Assembly (NCBI GenBank): GCA_035720425.1
Contig: DASTOB010000061.1
Span: 1-64,000 of the forward strand
Direction: 5' to 3'
Source of the DNA: DASTOB01 sp035720425
GTDB lineage: Bacteria; Chloroflexota; Limnocylindria; Limnocylindrales; CSP1-4
Length of the DNA: 64,000 nt
Positions within the stretch are counted from its first letter, which is position 1; each line of letters begins with the position of its first letter. A program made the position numbers and the translations under genes. This document shows, piece by piece, positions 8,011 through 15,569 of the stretch. Below the pieces are notes generated by a model that saw only the letters and a list, made by a program, of their open reading frames with translations, had not been told where the DNA came from and made no database searches.

Positions 8011-8943
8011 ATGGACGAACAGCTCCTCCAGACGATCGTCATCGGCCTGTCGAACGGGCTGATCTACGCGCTCGTTGCCCTGGGCTACACGCTCGTCTAC
8101 GGGATCATCGAGCTGATCAACTTCGCCCATGGCGACGTGTTCATGCTCGGCTCGATGCTCGCGTTGACGCTCCTCGTCTACTTCGGCGTCACGACCGGCA
8201 CCGATCCGTTGACGGCGATCTCCCTGATCGTCCTCGTCCTCGCCATCACGATGGCCGTGACGGCAACGCTCAACGTGTCGATCGAACGAGTGGCCTACCG
8301 GCCGCTCCGCCACGCGCCGCGTCTCGCCCCACTGATCTCCGCGATCGGCATGAGCTTCGTGCTCCAGAACGTCGGCCTGCTCTGGAAGGGCCCGGCGAAC
8401 ATCGGCTTCCCCGACGTCATTCCCAACACGAACATCCTCACCACCGTGCTGGGCTTCGACACCAACGTCGCGATCACGTACAAGCACCTGTTCGCCGCGG
8501 TCGTCACGATCCCGCTGCTCATCGTCCTGACGTGGTTCGTGGCGAAGACAAAGCAGGGCAAGGCGATGCGCGCCACGGCCCAGGATCCCGATACCGCGGG
8601 GCTGATGGGAATCGACGTCAACCGGACGATCGCGATCACGTTCATCATCGCCGGAGCCCTGGCCGGAGCGGCCGGCCTCGTCCAGGTCCTCTACAACAAC
8701 ACGACGGTCTGGAACCTCGGCTTCCGGTTCGGCCTGAACGCCTTCACGTCGGCCGTCCTGGGCGGGATCGGGAACCTCCAGGGGGCCGTCCTCGGCGGCA
8801 TCGTGCTCGGCCTCATCAACGCCTTCAGCGACCGATACCTGTCGACCCAGTGGACGAACGCGATCGTGTTCGGCGTGCTCATCGCGATCCTTGTCTTCAG
8901 ACCGACCGGCCTGCTCGGACAACAGCTGGCGGATCGGGCATGA
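8011..8943 (+). CDS. livH: branched-chain amino-acid ABC transporter permease, LivH family
   Basis: 310 residues with about eight membrane segments. LivH/LivM heterodimers form the translocation pore. Typical family stretches: LSNGLIYALVALGYTLVYGI near the N-terminus, INFAHGDVFMLG, and the cytoplasmic coupling loop KAMRATAQDPDTAGLMGID. The stop overlaps the livM start by 4 bases (ATGA at 8940-8943). The preceding hairpin separates it from the binding-protein gene within the same operon. Confidence 0.9.
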   Translation: MDEQLLQTIVIGLSNGLIYALVALGYTLVYGIIELINFAHGDVFMLGSMLALTLLVYFGVTTGTDPLTAISLIVLVLAITMAVTATLNVSIERVAYRPLRHAPRLAPLISAIGMSFVLQNVGLLWKGPANIGFPDVIPNTNILTTVLGFDTNVAITYKHLFAAVVTIPLLIVLTWFVAKTKQGKAMRATAQDPDTAGLMGIDVNRTIAITFIIAGALAGAAGLVQVLYNNTTVWNLGFRFGLNAFTSAVLGGIGNLQGAVLGGIVLGLINAFSDRYLSTQWTNAIVFGVLIAILVFRPTGLLGQQLADRA

Positions 8944-10364
8944 GCAGCCTCATCGCGCCCGTCGAACACGGCAAGACCGGCGGACTACCGGCGTGGCTGG
9001 CCCATCTCGCGGCGAGCGCCGCGAACTGGCCCGCCGCGTATCGGGCACGGGTCCAGGCGAGCCCACGCCGGACCGTGCTGATGAGCGTCCTCGTCGTGCT
9101 CGTGTTCGCCTACCCGCTGCTCAACCGGGCGGTTCTTCAGCCGTTCAGCCGGAACGTCTTCCCGCTCCCGGCGCCGGACGACACGACGGTCGTGTTCATG
9201 CTCATCTTCGCCACGATGGCGATCGGCCTCAACATCGTCATCGGTTTCGCCGGCCTGCTCGACCTCGGCTACGTCGCGTTCTACGCGCTCGGCGCGTACA
9301 CCGCGGCGTACCTCGCCTCGCCACACTGGTCCGGCCTGTCGATCCTCCTGTTCAGCGACCTGCCGGCAGGGTTCCCAGGGATCCACCTGCCGTTCTTCAT
9401 CATCTTCTGGGCGGCCGCCCTCGTGGCCGCCATATTCGGCGCGCTCCTGGGCGCGCCGACCCTCCGGCTTCGGGGCGACTACCTCGCGATCGTCACGCTC
9501 GGATTCGGCGAGATCGTGCCGGTCTTCTTCAAGAACCTCGTCAACGTCCACTTCTCATTCGGACCGATCCAGCTCGTCAACGCGAACCTGACCGGCGGCC
9601 CGCTCGGGATCAACCCGATCGACCCACCGCAGCTGTTCGGCATCGAGTTCGGGGTCATCCACGGCTTCAACGCGGTCTACCTCGGCCTGGCCGTGGTCAT
9701 CATGTCGATCGTCATCGCCCGCAACCTCGAGCGGTCGCGCATGGGCCGCGCATGGATGGCCATCCGCGAGGACGAGACGGCGGCCGAGATGATGGGCGTC
9801 AACACGGTACGCACGAAGCTGCTCGCGTTCGGCCTCGGTGCCAGTTTCGCCGGATTCGCCGGCGCGATGCAGGCGTCGTACCAGGGCGCCACGACGTCCG
9901 ACTTCTTCATGTTCGCGACGTCGATCCTCGTCGTGATCATGATCATCCTCGGCGGGATCGGGAACATTTGGGGCGTGATCCTCGGCGCGATCACCGTCCA
10001 GTACGTGGACAAGACGCTGCTCAGCTGGGTCGGCAACCGGCTCAAGGACACCGGGGTCGCGATCGGCTCGCCGCAGCTCGGCGAGATCAATCCCTCCCAG
10101 TTCAGCTTCTTGCTGCTGGGCCTCGCCCTCGTCCTCATGATGCGGTTCAGACCGGAAGGGCTGTTACCGAGCCGCCAACGGGCGGCGGAACTGCACGCCG
10201 CGCCGCCGGACCAGGCGCTCGGATCGGCGGCCGTGATGGAGATCGAGGAGGAGGTCATCGAAGAGGCCGAGCCGGAGGACATCGATGTGACTCCGGAGGC
10301 GTCCGATGCCGGTGGCGGCGGCGCGCCGCCCGACCCGCCGGGACGGACGGGAGGCACCTCATGA
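8940..10364 (+). CDS. livM: branched-chain amino-acid ABC transporter permease, LivM family
   Basis: 474 residues, longer than the usual 300-420. The core (about residues 45-410) has LivM features: IGLNIVIGFAGLLDLGYVAF, LRLRGDYLAIVTLGFGEIV and the coupling loop MAIREDETAAEMMGVNT. Extras are a 45-residue hydrophilic N-terminus and a C-terminal tail of about 55 residues, strongly acidic (EIEEEVIEEAEPEDIDV) and ending Gly/Pro-rich. The tail is unusual and probably cytoplasmic. ATGA overlaps join it to livH before and livG after. Confidence 0.88.
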   Translation: MSSLIAPVEHGKTGGLPAWLAHLAASAANWPAAYRARVQASPRRTVLMSVLVVLVFAYPLLNRAVLQPFSRNVFPLPAPDDTTVVFMLIFATMAIGLNIVIGFAGLLDLGYVAFYALGAYTAAYLASPHWSGLSILLFSDLPAGFPGIHLPFFIIFWAAALVAAIFGALLGAPTLRLRGDYLAIVTLGFGEIVPVFFKNLVNVHFSFGPIQLVNANLTGGPLGINPIDPPQLFGIEFGVIHGFNAVYLGLAVVIMSIVIARNLERSRMGRAWMAIREDETAAEMMGVNTVRTKLLAFGLGASFAGFAGAMQASYQGATTSDFFMFATSILVVIMIILGGIGNIWGVILGAITVQYVDKTLLSWVGNRLKDTGVAIGSPQLGEINPSQFSFLLLGLALVLMMRFRPEGLLPSRQRAAELHAAPPDQALGSAAVMEIEEEVIEEAEPEDIDVTPEASDAGGGGAPPDPPGRTGGTS

Positions 10365-11221
10365 GCGCGATGGCCGGCGCCCCGCTGGCGGAACTCCGGA
10401 CGGGCCAGGTTCCGGACGATCAGCTGCTCGTCCGCGCGCGCGGCGTGACCAAGCGGTTCGGCGGCCTCGTGGCGGTCAACTCGGTCGACTTCGATATCCC
10501 GCGCGGCGCGATCGTGTCGCTGATCGGTCCCAACGGTGCCGGCAAGACGACGTTCTTCAACATGATCACCGGCTACTACGTGCCGACCCGCGGTGAGATC
10601 TCGTTCGACGGCCACCCGATCGTGTCCATGAAGGGTGACAAGGCGCGCTCGAAGAAGCCACACGAGGTGACCGCGCTCGGGATCGGCCGGACGTTCCAGA
10701 ACATCCGGCTGTTCAGCACGATGTCCGCGCTCGACAACGTCCTCGTCGGCCAGCACGTTCACCTGCGGAGTCACTGGTGGGACGCCGTCCTCCGTACGCC
10801 GCTCCTGCTGGCGGAGGAGGAGCGCGCCACGGAGCGCGCCCACGCCCTGCTCGAGTTCCTCGGCCTCGAAGCGCGAGCGCATACGTGGGCGCGCAACCTG
10901 CCGTACGGCGACCAGCGCCGGCTCGAGATTGCGCGGGCCCTCGCGACGAGCCCCAAGCTCCTCCTGCTCGACGAGCCGACGGCCGGCATGAACGCGAGCG
11001 AGACGCGCGAGATGACCGATCTGATCCGGCGCCTGCGGGCGGAGCTCGGGTTGACCGTCCTGCTCATCGAGCACGACATGCGGGTGGTCATGGGCATCAG
11101 CGACCGGGTGACGGTGCTCGACTACGGCGAGGTGCTCGCCGAGGGATCGCCCGCCGAGGTGCGCGCGAACCCGCGGGTCATCGAGGCGTACCTGGGCCGC
11201 GGCGCGGCCGAGGAGGGCTGA
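10361..11221 (+). CDS. livG: branched-chain amino-acid ABC transporter ATPase, LivG family
   Basis: 286 residues. ATP-binding subunit that drives import with LivF at the cytoplasmic face. Walker A is LIGPNGAGKTTFFNMITG, the signature region is YGDQRRLEIARALA (a degenerate LSGGQ, usual in LivG) and Walker B is LLLLDEPTAGMN, followed by LLIEHDM. A 25-residue N-terminal extension precedes the first strand. It starts inside the livM stop (ATGA) and is followed one base after its stop by livF. Confidence 0.92.
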   Translation: MSAMAGAPLAELRTGQVPDDQLLVRARGVTKRFGGLVAVNSVDFDIPRGAIVSLIGPNGAGKTTFFNMITGYYVPTRGEISFDGHPIVSMKGDKARSKKPHEVTALGIGRTFQNIRLFSTMSALDNVLVGQHVHLRSHWWDAVLRTPLLLAEEERATERAHALLEFLGLEARAHTWARNLPYGDQRRLEIARALATSPKLLLLDEPTAGMNASETREMTDLIRRLRAELGLTVLLIEHDMRVVMGISDRVTVLDYGEVLAEGSPAEVRANPRVIEAYLGRGAAEEG

Positions 11222-11222
11222 C

Positions 11223-11936
11223 GTGGCATTGCTCGAGCTGCGCGACGTCCACACGTACTACGGCGCGATCCACGCTTTGCGCGGCATCTCGGTCGATGTC
11301 GAGGAGGGGGAGATCGTCACGCTCATCGGGTCGAACGGAGCCGGCAAGTCCACGACGCTGCGAACGATCTCCGGGCTCCTGCGCCCCCGTCAGGGGGAGA
11401 TCCGGTTGCGCGGCGAGCGGATCGACGGCCGGCGGCCGCACGAGATCGTCGAACTCGGTGTGTGCCAGAGTCCCGAGGGCCGGCGGGTCTTCGCGCGAAT
11501 GAGCGTCCATGAGAATCTCGAGATGGGCGCCTTCGCCCGGCGCGATCGGACCGGCCTGGCCGCCGAGTACGACCGCGTGTATGAGCTGTTCCCGCGACTG
11601 CTCGAGCGGCGCGAGCAGAAGGCCGGGACGCTGTCCGGCGGCGAGCAGCAGATGCTTGCGATCGGCCGGGCGCTCATGGCGGCGCCCCGCGTGCTCCTCC
11701 TCGACGAGCCGTCGATGGGGCTCGCGCCGATCCTCGTCGAACAGATCTTCTCGATCATCAAGACGATCAACGAACAGGGCACGACCGTCCTGCTCGTCGA
11801 GCAGAACGCGCTCATGGCGCTGGGGATCGCGCGCCGCGGCTACATCCTCCAGACCGGCGAGGTCGTGCTTTCCGACGTCGCCGACCGGCTACGGCAGAAC
11901 GAAGCCGTCCGCAAGGCGTACCTCGGGGAGGGCTGA
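11223..11936 (+). CDS. livF: branched-chain amino-acid ABC transporter ATPase, LivF family
   Basis: 237 residues from GTG 11223, one base after livG ends. Walker A LIGSNGAGKSTTLRTISG, signature LSGGEQQMLAIGRAL and Walker B VLLLDEPSMGLAPI are all intact, and VLLVEQNALMAL is the H-loop region typical of LivF. Completes the importer LivK/J-like, LivH, LivM, LivG, LivF. The length is normal. Confidence 0.92.
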   Translation: MALLELRDVHTYYGAIHALRGISVDVEEGEIVTLIGSNGAGKSTTLRTISGLLRPRQGEIRLRGERIDGRRPHEIVELGVCQSPEGRRVFARMSVHENLEMGAFARRDRTGLAAEYDRVYELFPRLLERREQKAGTLSGGEQQMLAIGRALMAAPRVLLLDEPSMGLAPILVEQIFSIIKTINEQGTTVLLVEQNALMALGIARRGYILQTGEVVLSDVADRLRQNEAVRKAYLGEG

Positions 11937-11950
11937 ACCGGGTCGTCGCC

Positions 11951-13090
11951 ATGGCCGAGTTGACCCGCGTCCCGACCCCGCGCTCGCCCTTCAACGGGCG
12001 CTGGGGAACGGTCGTCGGACTCGTGCTGGCGGGCTTCGCTGTGGCCATCGTCAAGCCGTGGGGGAGCCCCGCTCCCGCGTTCGATGGGCAGGTCCCGTTC
12101 ACGACACCCGGTCCGTCGGTCGAGCGATCTCCGGTACCGACCGGGCGACCGTACGACGCCGCGGTCTTCGGCCCCACCGCGCCCGCCCCGGCGTGGGAAC
12201 TATGGGCCGCAGACCGGGTCACCCGGGTCCGGTTCGTGGGACCGGCGGACGGATTCGCGACGCCGAGCCCGGCGGCGCCGGCGCCCGGAGCACCGTCGAC
12301 GCCTCCCCCGCTCGTGGCCGGTCCGGTCATCGAGCTCGGCACGACAGACGCTCTCGGCGCCTTCGCGATCAACACGCCGGAAGATGCGCACCTCGCGGCG
12401 GTCCGCCTGTGGCGGTTCACGGTCGGCGGCGAGCCGCGGCGAGTGGAGCTCCGGGAACTCGACACGCCCTGGCGGGCCGACCACTTCCGGGCCTTTGGCC
12501 CGCGTCAGGCCGGGCTGCCAAAGGGGGACGTTGCAGCGTGGGAGCCGGGCCTCTACCGACTCGACCTGCTCATCGATCCGGTCGATCGCATTCGAACGCT
12601 GCTGCTCGTCGTCCGCCCCGGAGCATCCACGGCAGCCCTGGGCGGTGACGCTGTCCCGCGCGCGACGGCGCCGCTCGACGTTGAGCTCCTCCGCCGGCTC
12701 CCGGATGCCGCTGTCGTGTGGGCCTTTGGATCCGTGCTCAGCGGTTGGTCCCGCGCGGACGCGCTCGGCGGCTGCCGCGTGGCCGACATCTGGCGCGCGG
12801 CCGCGGTCGACGACCCATGCCATCCGATTCCGTTGGGGCGGCCCGTCGCTGTAGGGGTCAACCTGCCTGGCGGCCAGGCGGTCGCGTCGATCCGTCTCAG
12901 CGAACTCGACCCGCTCCCTGGCCCCGTCGAGACCACCCGCAGAACGACGGTCGACGGTCGAACCGGCGTGGCGATGGTCGAGGTCCCGTCGCCGGGCCTG
13001 CACGACGGGCTCTACAGCCTGGAGGTCACGACGGCGGTCGGTCGGTCATTGCGCTGGTTCGTCGAGGTGGGACCCGATCCGTACGGCTGA
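11951..13090 (+). CDS. membrane-anchored extracytoplasmic protein of unknown function
   Basis: 379 residues. Residues about 18-37 (WGTVVGLVLAGFAVAIVKPW) form one hydrophobic segment after a short basic N-terminus, so the rest, Pro/Gly-rich and beta-like, is expected outside the membrane. Two extracellular-looking halves follow: residues 75-215 and 230-379. Two Cys (GGCRVADIW and DDPCHPI) could form a disulfide. No family recognised. It begins 14 bases after livF, so it is probably in the same transcript, but nothing links it to transport. Confidence 0.6.
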   Translation: MAELTRVPTPRSPFNGRWGTVVGLVLAGFAVAIVKPWGSPAPAFDGQVPFTTPGPSVERSPVPTGRPYDAAVFGPTAPAPAWELWAADRVTRVRFVGPADGFATPSPAAPAPGAPSTPPPLVAGPVIELGTTDALGAFAINTPEDAHLAAVRLWRFTVGGEPRRVELRELDTPWRADHFRAFGPRQAGLPKGDVAAWEPGLYRLDLLIDPVDRIRTLLLVVRPGASTAALGGDAVPRATAPLDVELLRRLPDAAVVWAFGSVLSGWSRADALGGCRVADIWRAAAVDDPCHPIPLGRPVAVGVNLPGGQAVASIRLSELDPLPGPVETTRRTTVDGRTGVAMVEVPSPGLHDGLYSLEVTTAVGRSLRWFVEVGPDPYG

Positions 13091-13117
13091 GAACGGGCCG
13101 TTGCTCGGCGGATCACG

Positions 13118-13540
13118 TCAGCTCCGGTCGGGCTCCCGGGCGATGTCGTAGACGGCCCGGACGAGGAACACCGCCCCGGCGCCGGCGACCCACAGCCCGG
13201 GCGCTCGATCCGGCAGCAGGCCGGCCACGAACTCGCCGAGCAGGTCGATCGGCCAGAGCACGAGCCCGAGCACGACGAGGGCGGCGGCCAGCGCGTAGGC
13301 GAGCGGGCGGTCCGCCCCGACGGGACGATCGCCGGCGGCGTACGGCAGGGCGACGAGGGCGAGGGTGGCGAGCGCGCCGAGGAACGCCAGGATCCCGCTC
13401 CCGTCGAAGGCGCGCAGTTCGGTCGTCGGCAGCCCGCCGGTGCCGCCGACGGCGAACCACGGCAGGAGACAGCCCGCCACGATCACGAACGCGGCAATGG
13501 CGGCGAGCGTCCGGCCGCGCCCCAGGGGTCGTCGGTGCAT
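13118..13540 (-). CDS. small integral membrane protein
   Basis: 140 residues with four predicted membrane segments (near residues 11-30, 48-66, 78-97 and 110-130) and short polar loops. Not recognised beyond that. Its ATG shares one base with the stop of the hypoxanthine phosphoribosyltransferase gene, so it is the last gene of the operon that starts at 14974. It converges with the 11951-13090 gene with a 27-base gap. Confidence 0.65.
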   Translation of the reverse strand: MHRRPLGRGRTLAAIAAFVIVAGCLLPWFAVGGTGGLPTTELRAFDGSGILAFLGALATLALVALPYAAGDRPVGADRPLAYALAAALVVLGLVLWPIDLLGEFVAGLLPDRAPGLWVAGAGAVFLVRAVYDIAREPDRS

Positions 13541-14106
13541 CAGGCCGGCTCGGCGTAGACCTCGGGACGGAGCACGCCCACGAAGCGGAGATTCCGGTAC
13601 AGCTCGCCGTAGTCGAGGCCGTAGCCGACGACGAACTGGTCCGGGATCGTGAACCCCGTGTAGTCGACCGGGATGTCGACGAGCCGACGGGCCGGCTTGT
13701 CGAGGAGCGTGCAGATCCGGAGCGAGGCCGGGTTCTTGCCGCGCAGGTAGCGGAGCAGGTAGTTCAGGGTGAGGCCCGTGTCGATGATGTCCTCGACGAT
13801 GAGGACGTCCTCGCCCTGGATGCTGGCCGAGAGGTCCTTGAGGATGCGCACGAGCCCGGACGACTCCGTGGCGGCTCCGCCGTACGACGAGACCTCCATG
13901 AGGTCGATCCGCACCGGGACGGTGATCGCCCGCATGAGATCCGCCATGAACGGCAACGAGCCCTTGAGGACGCTGACGAGGGTCAGCTGGCGACCGGCGT
14001 AGTCCGCACTGACCTGTCGACCCAGTTCGGCGACGCGGGCTTGGATCTCCCCCTCCGAGAGGAGGACCTCGCCGACGTCCGCCTCGAGGTCGCGCACCGC
14101 CCTCAC
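13540..14106 (-). CDS. hpt: hypoxanthine phosphoribosyltransferase
   Basis: 188 residues. Salvages hypoxanthine (and usually guanine) with PRPP to give IMP or GMP in the cytosol. The PRPP-binding motif VLIVEDIIDTGLTLNYL (Glu105-Asp106 ... Asp109-Thr-Gly) is intact, as are VSVLKGSLPFMADLMR and the C-terminal IPDQFVVGYGLDYGELYRN. Length is normal. The start forms an ATGA overlap with the nuclease-like gene upstream. hpt is often next to tilS or ftsH; here it is not. Confidence 0.93.
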   Translation of the reverse strand: MRAVRDLEADVGEVLLSEGEIQARVAELGRQVSADYAGRQLTLVSVLKGSLPFMADLMRAITVPVRIDLMEVSSYGGAATESSGLVRILKDLSASIQGEDVLIVEDIIDTGLTLNYLLRYLRGKNPASLRICTLLDKPARRLVDIPVDYTGFTIPDQFVVGYGLDYGELYRNLRFVGVLRPEVYAEPA

Positions 14107-14660
14107 CGGCGGGCCTCGGACGCGCGTGCGGGCGTGGCCGCCCGCCGGGTGACCGAGCGGCGCGTTGCCGGCACGGCCGGGGTCGTCACGGCGGCCAGCT
14201 CCGGCTCCCGGTCCGGCATGACCTGGCCGGGCGTGCCCGACAGCGCGTCGACGAGGGCGAGCTTTCCGTACTTGAGCATGAGCGCCCGGAAGTCCCGCGC
14301 GTAGAACAGCTTGACGCGCAGGTCCGGGTACAGCTCGCGAAGGCGCCGGAGCTTACGGTTCTTCTTCCGGACCAGGCGCTGGCGCAGCGTCGTCATCTCG
14401 AGGTAGAGATCGAGGTCCGGCAGGTAGAAGTCCGGTGAGAAGCTCTCGACGACGTCACCGGCGAGGTTCCACAGGATCGGGAACGTGCGCGGCTCGTACT
14501 CCCAGGCGACCTCGTAGAAGTCGAGGATCCGTGCCATCTCCGCCTCGGACGCGTGGGCGAAGAGCGGTCGCGGTGAGGCGTCCGCGGTCTCGTCCGGCCC
14601 GGGCGCCGTCGGCCCCGCGACCGCGCCCGTGCGCTCCTCGCCGGTCGTCGAGTCCGTCAC
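14103..14660 (-). CDS. restriction-endonuclease-like protein, function unknown
   Basis: 185 residues from GTG 14660. The N-terminal 35 residues are low-complexity. The core has ILDFYEVAWEYEPRTFPI followed by FSPDFYLPDLDLYLEMT and a Lys-rich helix (VRKKNRKLRRLRELYP). This is the arrangement of small Vsr/PD-(D/E)XK-like proteins: Pro-Asp77, then Glu88-x-x. The usual Lys of ExK is Thr90 here, although Lys residues follow at 99-103. The C-terminus is Ala/Arg/Thr-rich. Overlaps hpt and the zinc-ribbon gene by 4 bases each, so the three are co-translated. Confidence 0.55.
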   Translation of the reverse strand: MTDSTTGEERTGAVAGPTAPGPDETADASPRPLFAHASEAEMARILDFYEVAWEYEPRTFPILWNLAGDVVESFSPDFYLPDLDLYLEMTTLRQRLVRKKNRKLRRLRELYPDLRVKLFYARDFRALMLKYGKLALVDALSGTPGQVMPDREPELAAVTTPAVPATRRSVTRRAATPARASEARR

Positions 14661-14974
14661 GCGGCCGAGCCGCCCGGCCCGCCGAACAGGCCGTCGACGC
14701 CGCCCCGGTATCCAGCCAGGAAGTCCGCCACCGCGCGGACGTCCGCCGTCGAGACGGGTGGCGCCTCCGGGTCGATCGGGCCGTCCGGCGTGCGACCGCC
14801 CGGTCCCAGAACGATGGCGAGCCCCCACGAGCCGCACGCGCCGCAGGCAACCTCGACGAACGCGAGATCGTCGCGCCGGGCGAGGACCCGCAGGCAATCC
14901 GAGGAGACGGGAGCGCGACACGCCGAGCACAGCGCGTCCTCGAGCCGGGGGCCGAGACGGTCGCGTCGATCCAT
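14657..14974 (-). CDS. small zinc-ribbon protein
   Basis: 105 residues. Two Cys pairs, CSAC near residue 17 and CGAC near residue 47, make a likely zinc ribbon. The C-terminal half (STADVRAVADFLAGYRGG) is helical and ends Gly-rich. No named family recognised. It heads the operon zinc-ribbon, nuclease-like, hpt, membrane protein. The start at ATG 14974 is supported by a TAGACT -10 box 8 bases upstream with no ribosome binding site, that is, a leaderless arrangement. Confidence 0.6.
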   Translation of the reverse strand: MDRRDRLGPRLEDALCSACRAPVSSDCLRVLARRDDLAFVEVACGACGSWGLAIVLGPGGRTPDGPIDPEAPPVSTADVRAVADFLAGYRGGVDGLFGGPGGSAA

Positions 14975-14982
14975 CGGGCCAC

Positions 14983-14988
14983 AGTCTA
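14983..14988 (-). promoter_or_regulatory. leaderless -10 box (TAGACT)
   Basis: TAGACT on the minus strand ends 8 bases before the ATG at 14974. It is divergent from the csoR promoter. Confidence 0.5.
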
Positions 14989-15045
14989 GCGGGTCGCCGA
15001 CCAGGTCGCCGTCCGGGCCGCCGGCGCGGGTCGCCGGCGTGTCGC

Positions 15046-15074
15046 TTGCGGCGGATACCCCTGGGGGGTATGAT
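15046..15074 (+). promoter_or_regulatory. csoR promoter with overlapping copper-type operator
   Basis: TTGCGG (15046-15051), 17-base spacer, TATGAT (15069-15074). A perfect inverted repeat ATACCCC-TGG-GGGGTAT occupies 15055-15071, between and overlapping the boxes. This is the G-tract palindrome known as the CsoR/RcnR-type operator. The -10 box ends 7 bases before the ATG at 15082, giving a leaderless, autoregulated gene. Confidence 0.8.
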
Positions 15075-15081
15075 CGCCGGC

Positions 15082-15426
15082 ATGGTGACCTCCGATCACA
15101 CTGACGCGTCGGCCCACGACACGTTCCGTCACTCGTACTCGAAGGACAAGGCCCAGCTCGTCCGCCGACTGGCCCGTATGGAGGGCCAAGTCCGTGGCAT
15201 CGCCCGGATGATCGAGCGTGACGAATACTGCATCGACATCCTCCAGCAAACGGCGGCCCTGCGAGCGGCTGTCGATGCGCTGTCGATCCTCGTGCTCGAG
15301 GACCACGTCCAGGGCTGCGTCCGAACCGCGGCGGCACGTGGCGAGGCGGACCAGTACGTCGACGAGGTGATCGACGTCGTCCGTCGGACGCTCGGTCGTC
15401 CGGTGCGCGGGGCCGCCCGGACCTGA
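15082..15426 (+). CDS. csoR: CsoR-family copper-sensing repressor
   Basis: 114 residues. CsoR is an all-helical tetrameric repressor that leaves DNA on binding Cu(I). The three ligands are present as Cys50, His75 and Cys79 (EYCIDIL, EDHVQGC). The conserved LVRRLARMEGQVRGIARMI helix contributes to DNA binding. ATG 15082 was chosen over ATG 15070 because 15070 lies inside the operator and the -10 box. No copper ATPase or chaperone gene is in the window, so besides itself the targets are unknown. A hairpin terminator follows. Confidence 0.9.
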   Translation: MVTSDHTDASAHDTFRHSYSKDKAQLVRRLARMEGQVRGIARMIERDEYCIDILQQTAALRAAVDALSILVLEDHVQGCVRTAAARGEADQYVDEVIDVVRRTLGRPVRGAART

Positions 15427-15438
15427 CCCGAGCGGCCA

Positions 15439-15459
15439 GCGCCCGGTGCCGCCGGGCGC
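15439..15459 (+). terminator. hairpin after csoR
   Basis: GCGCCCGG and CCGGGCGC form a perfect 8-base-pair stem with a 5-base loop, 13 bases past the csoR stop. There is no T-tract. Confidence 0.55.
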
Positions 15460-15569
15460 GAGCCACCGTCCATTGGCGACGGTACTTCCGGCGCCCGAAC
15501 GGCGCCCCCTCGGGGGATGTCCGGCGCGGCGCGCGTCATCGACGATCTGACGAGGACGCGCGTGAGTGC

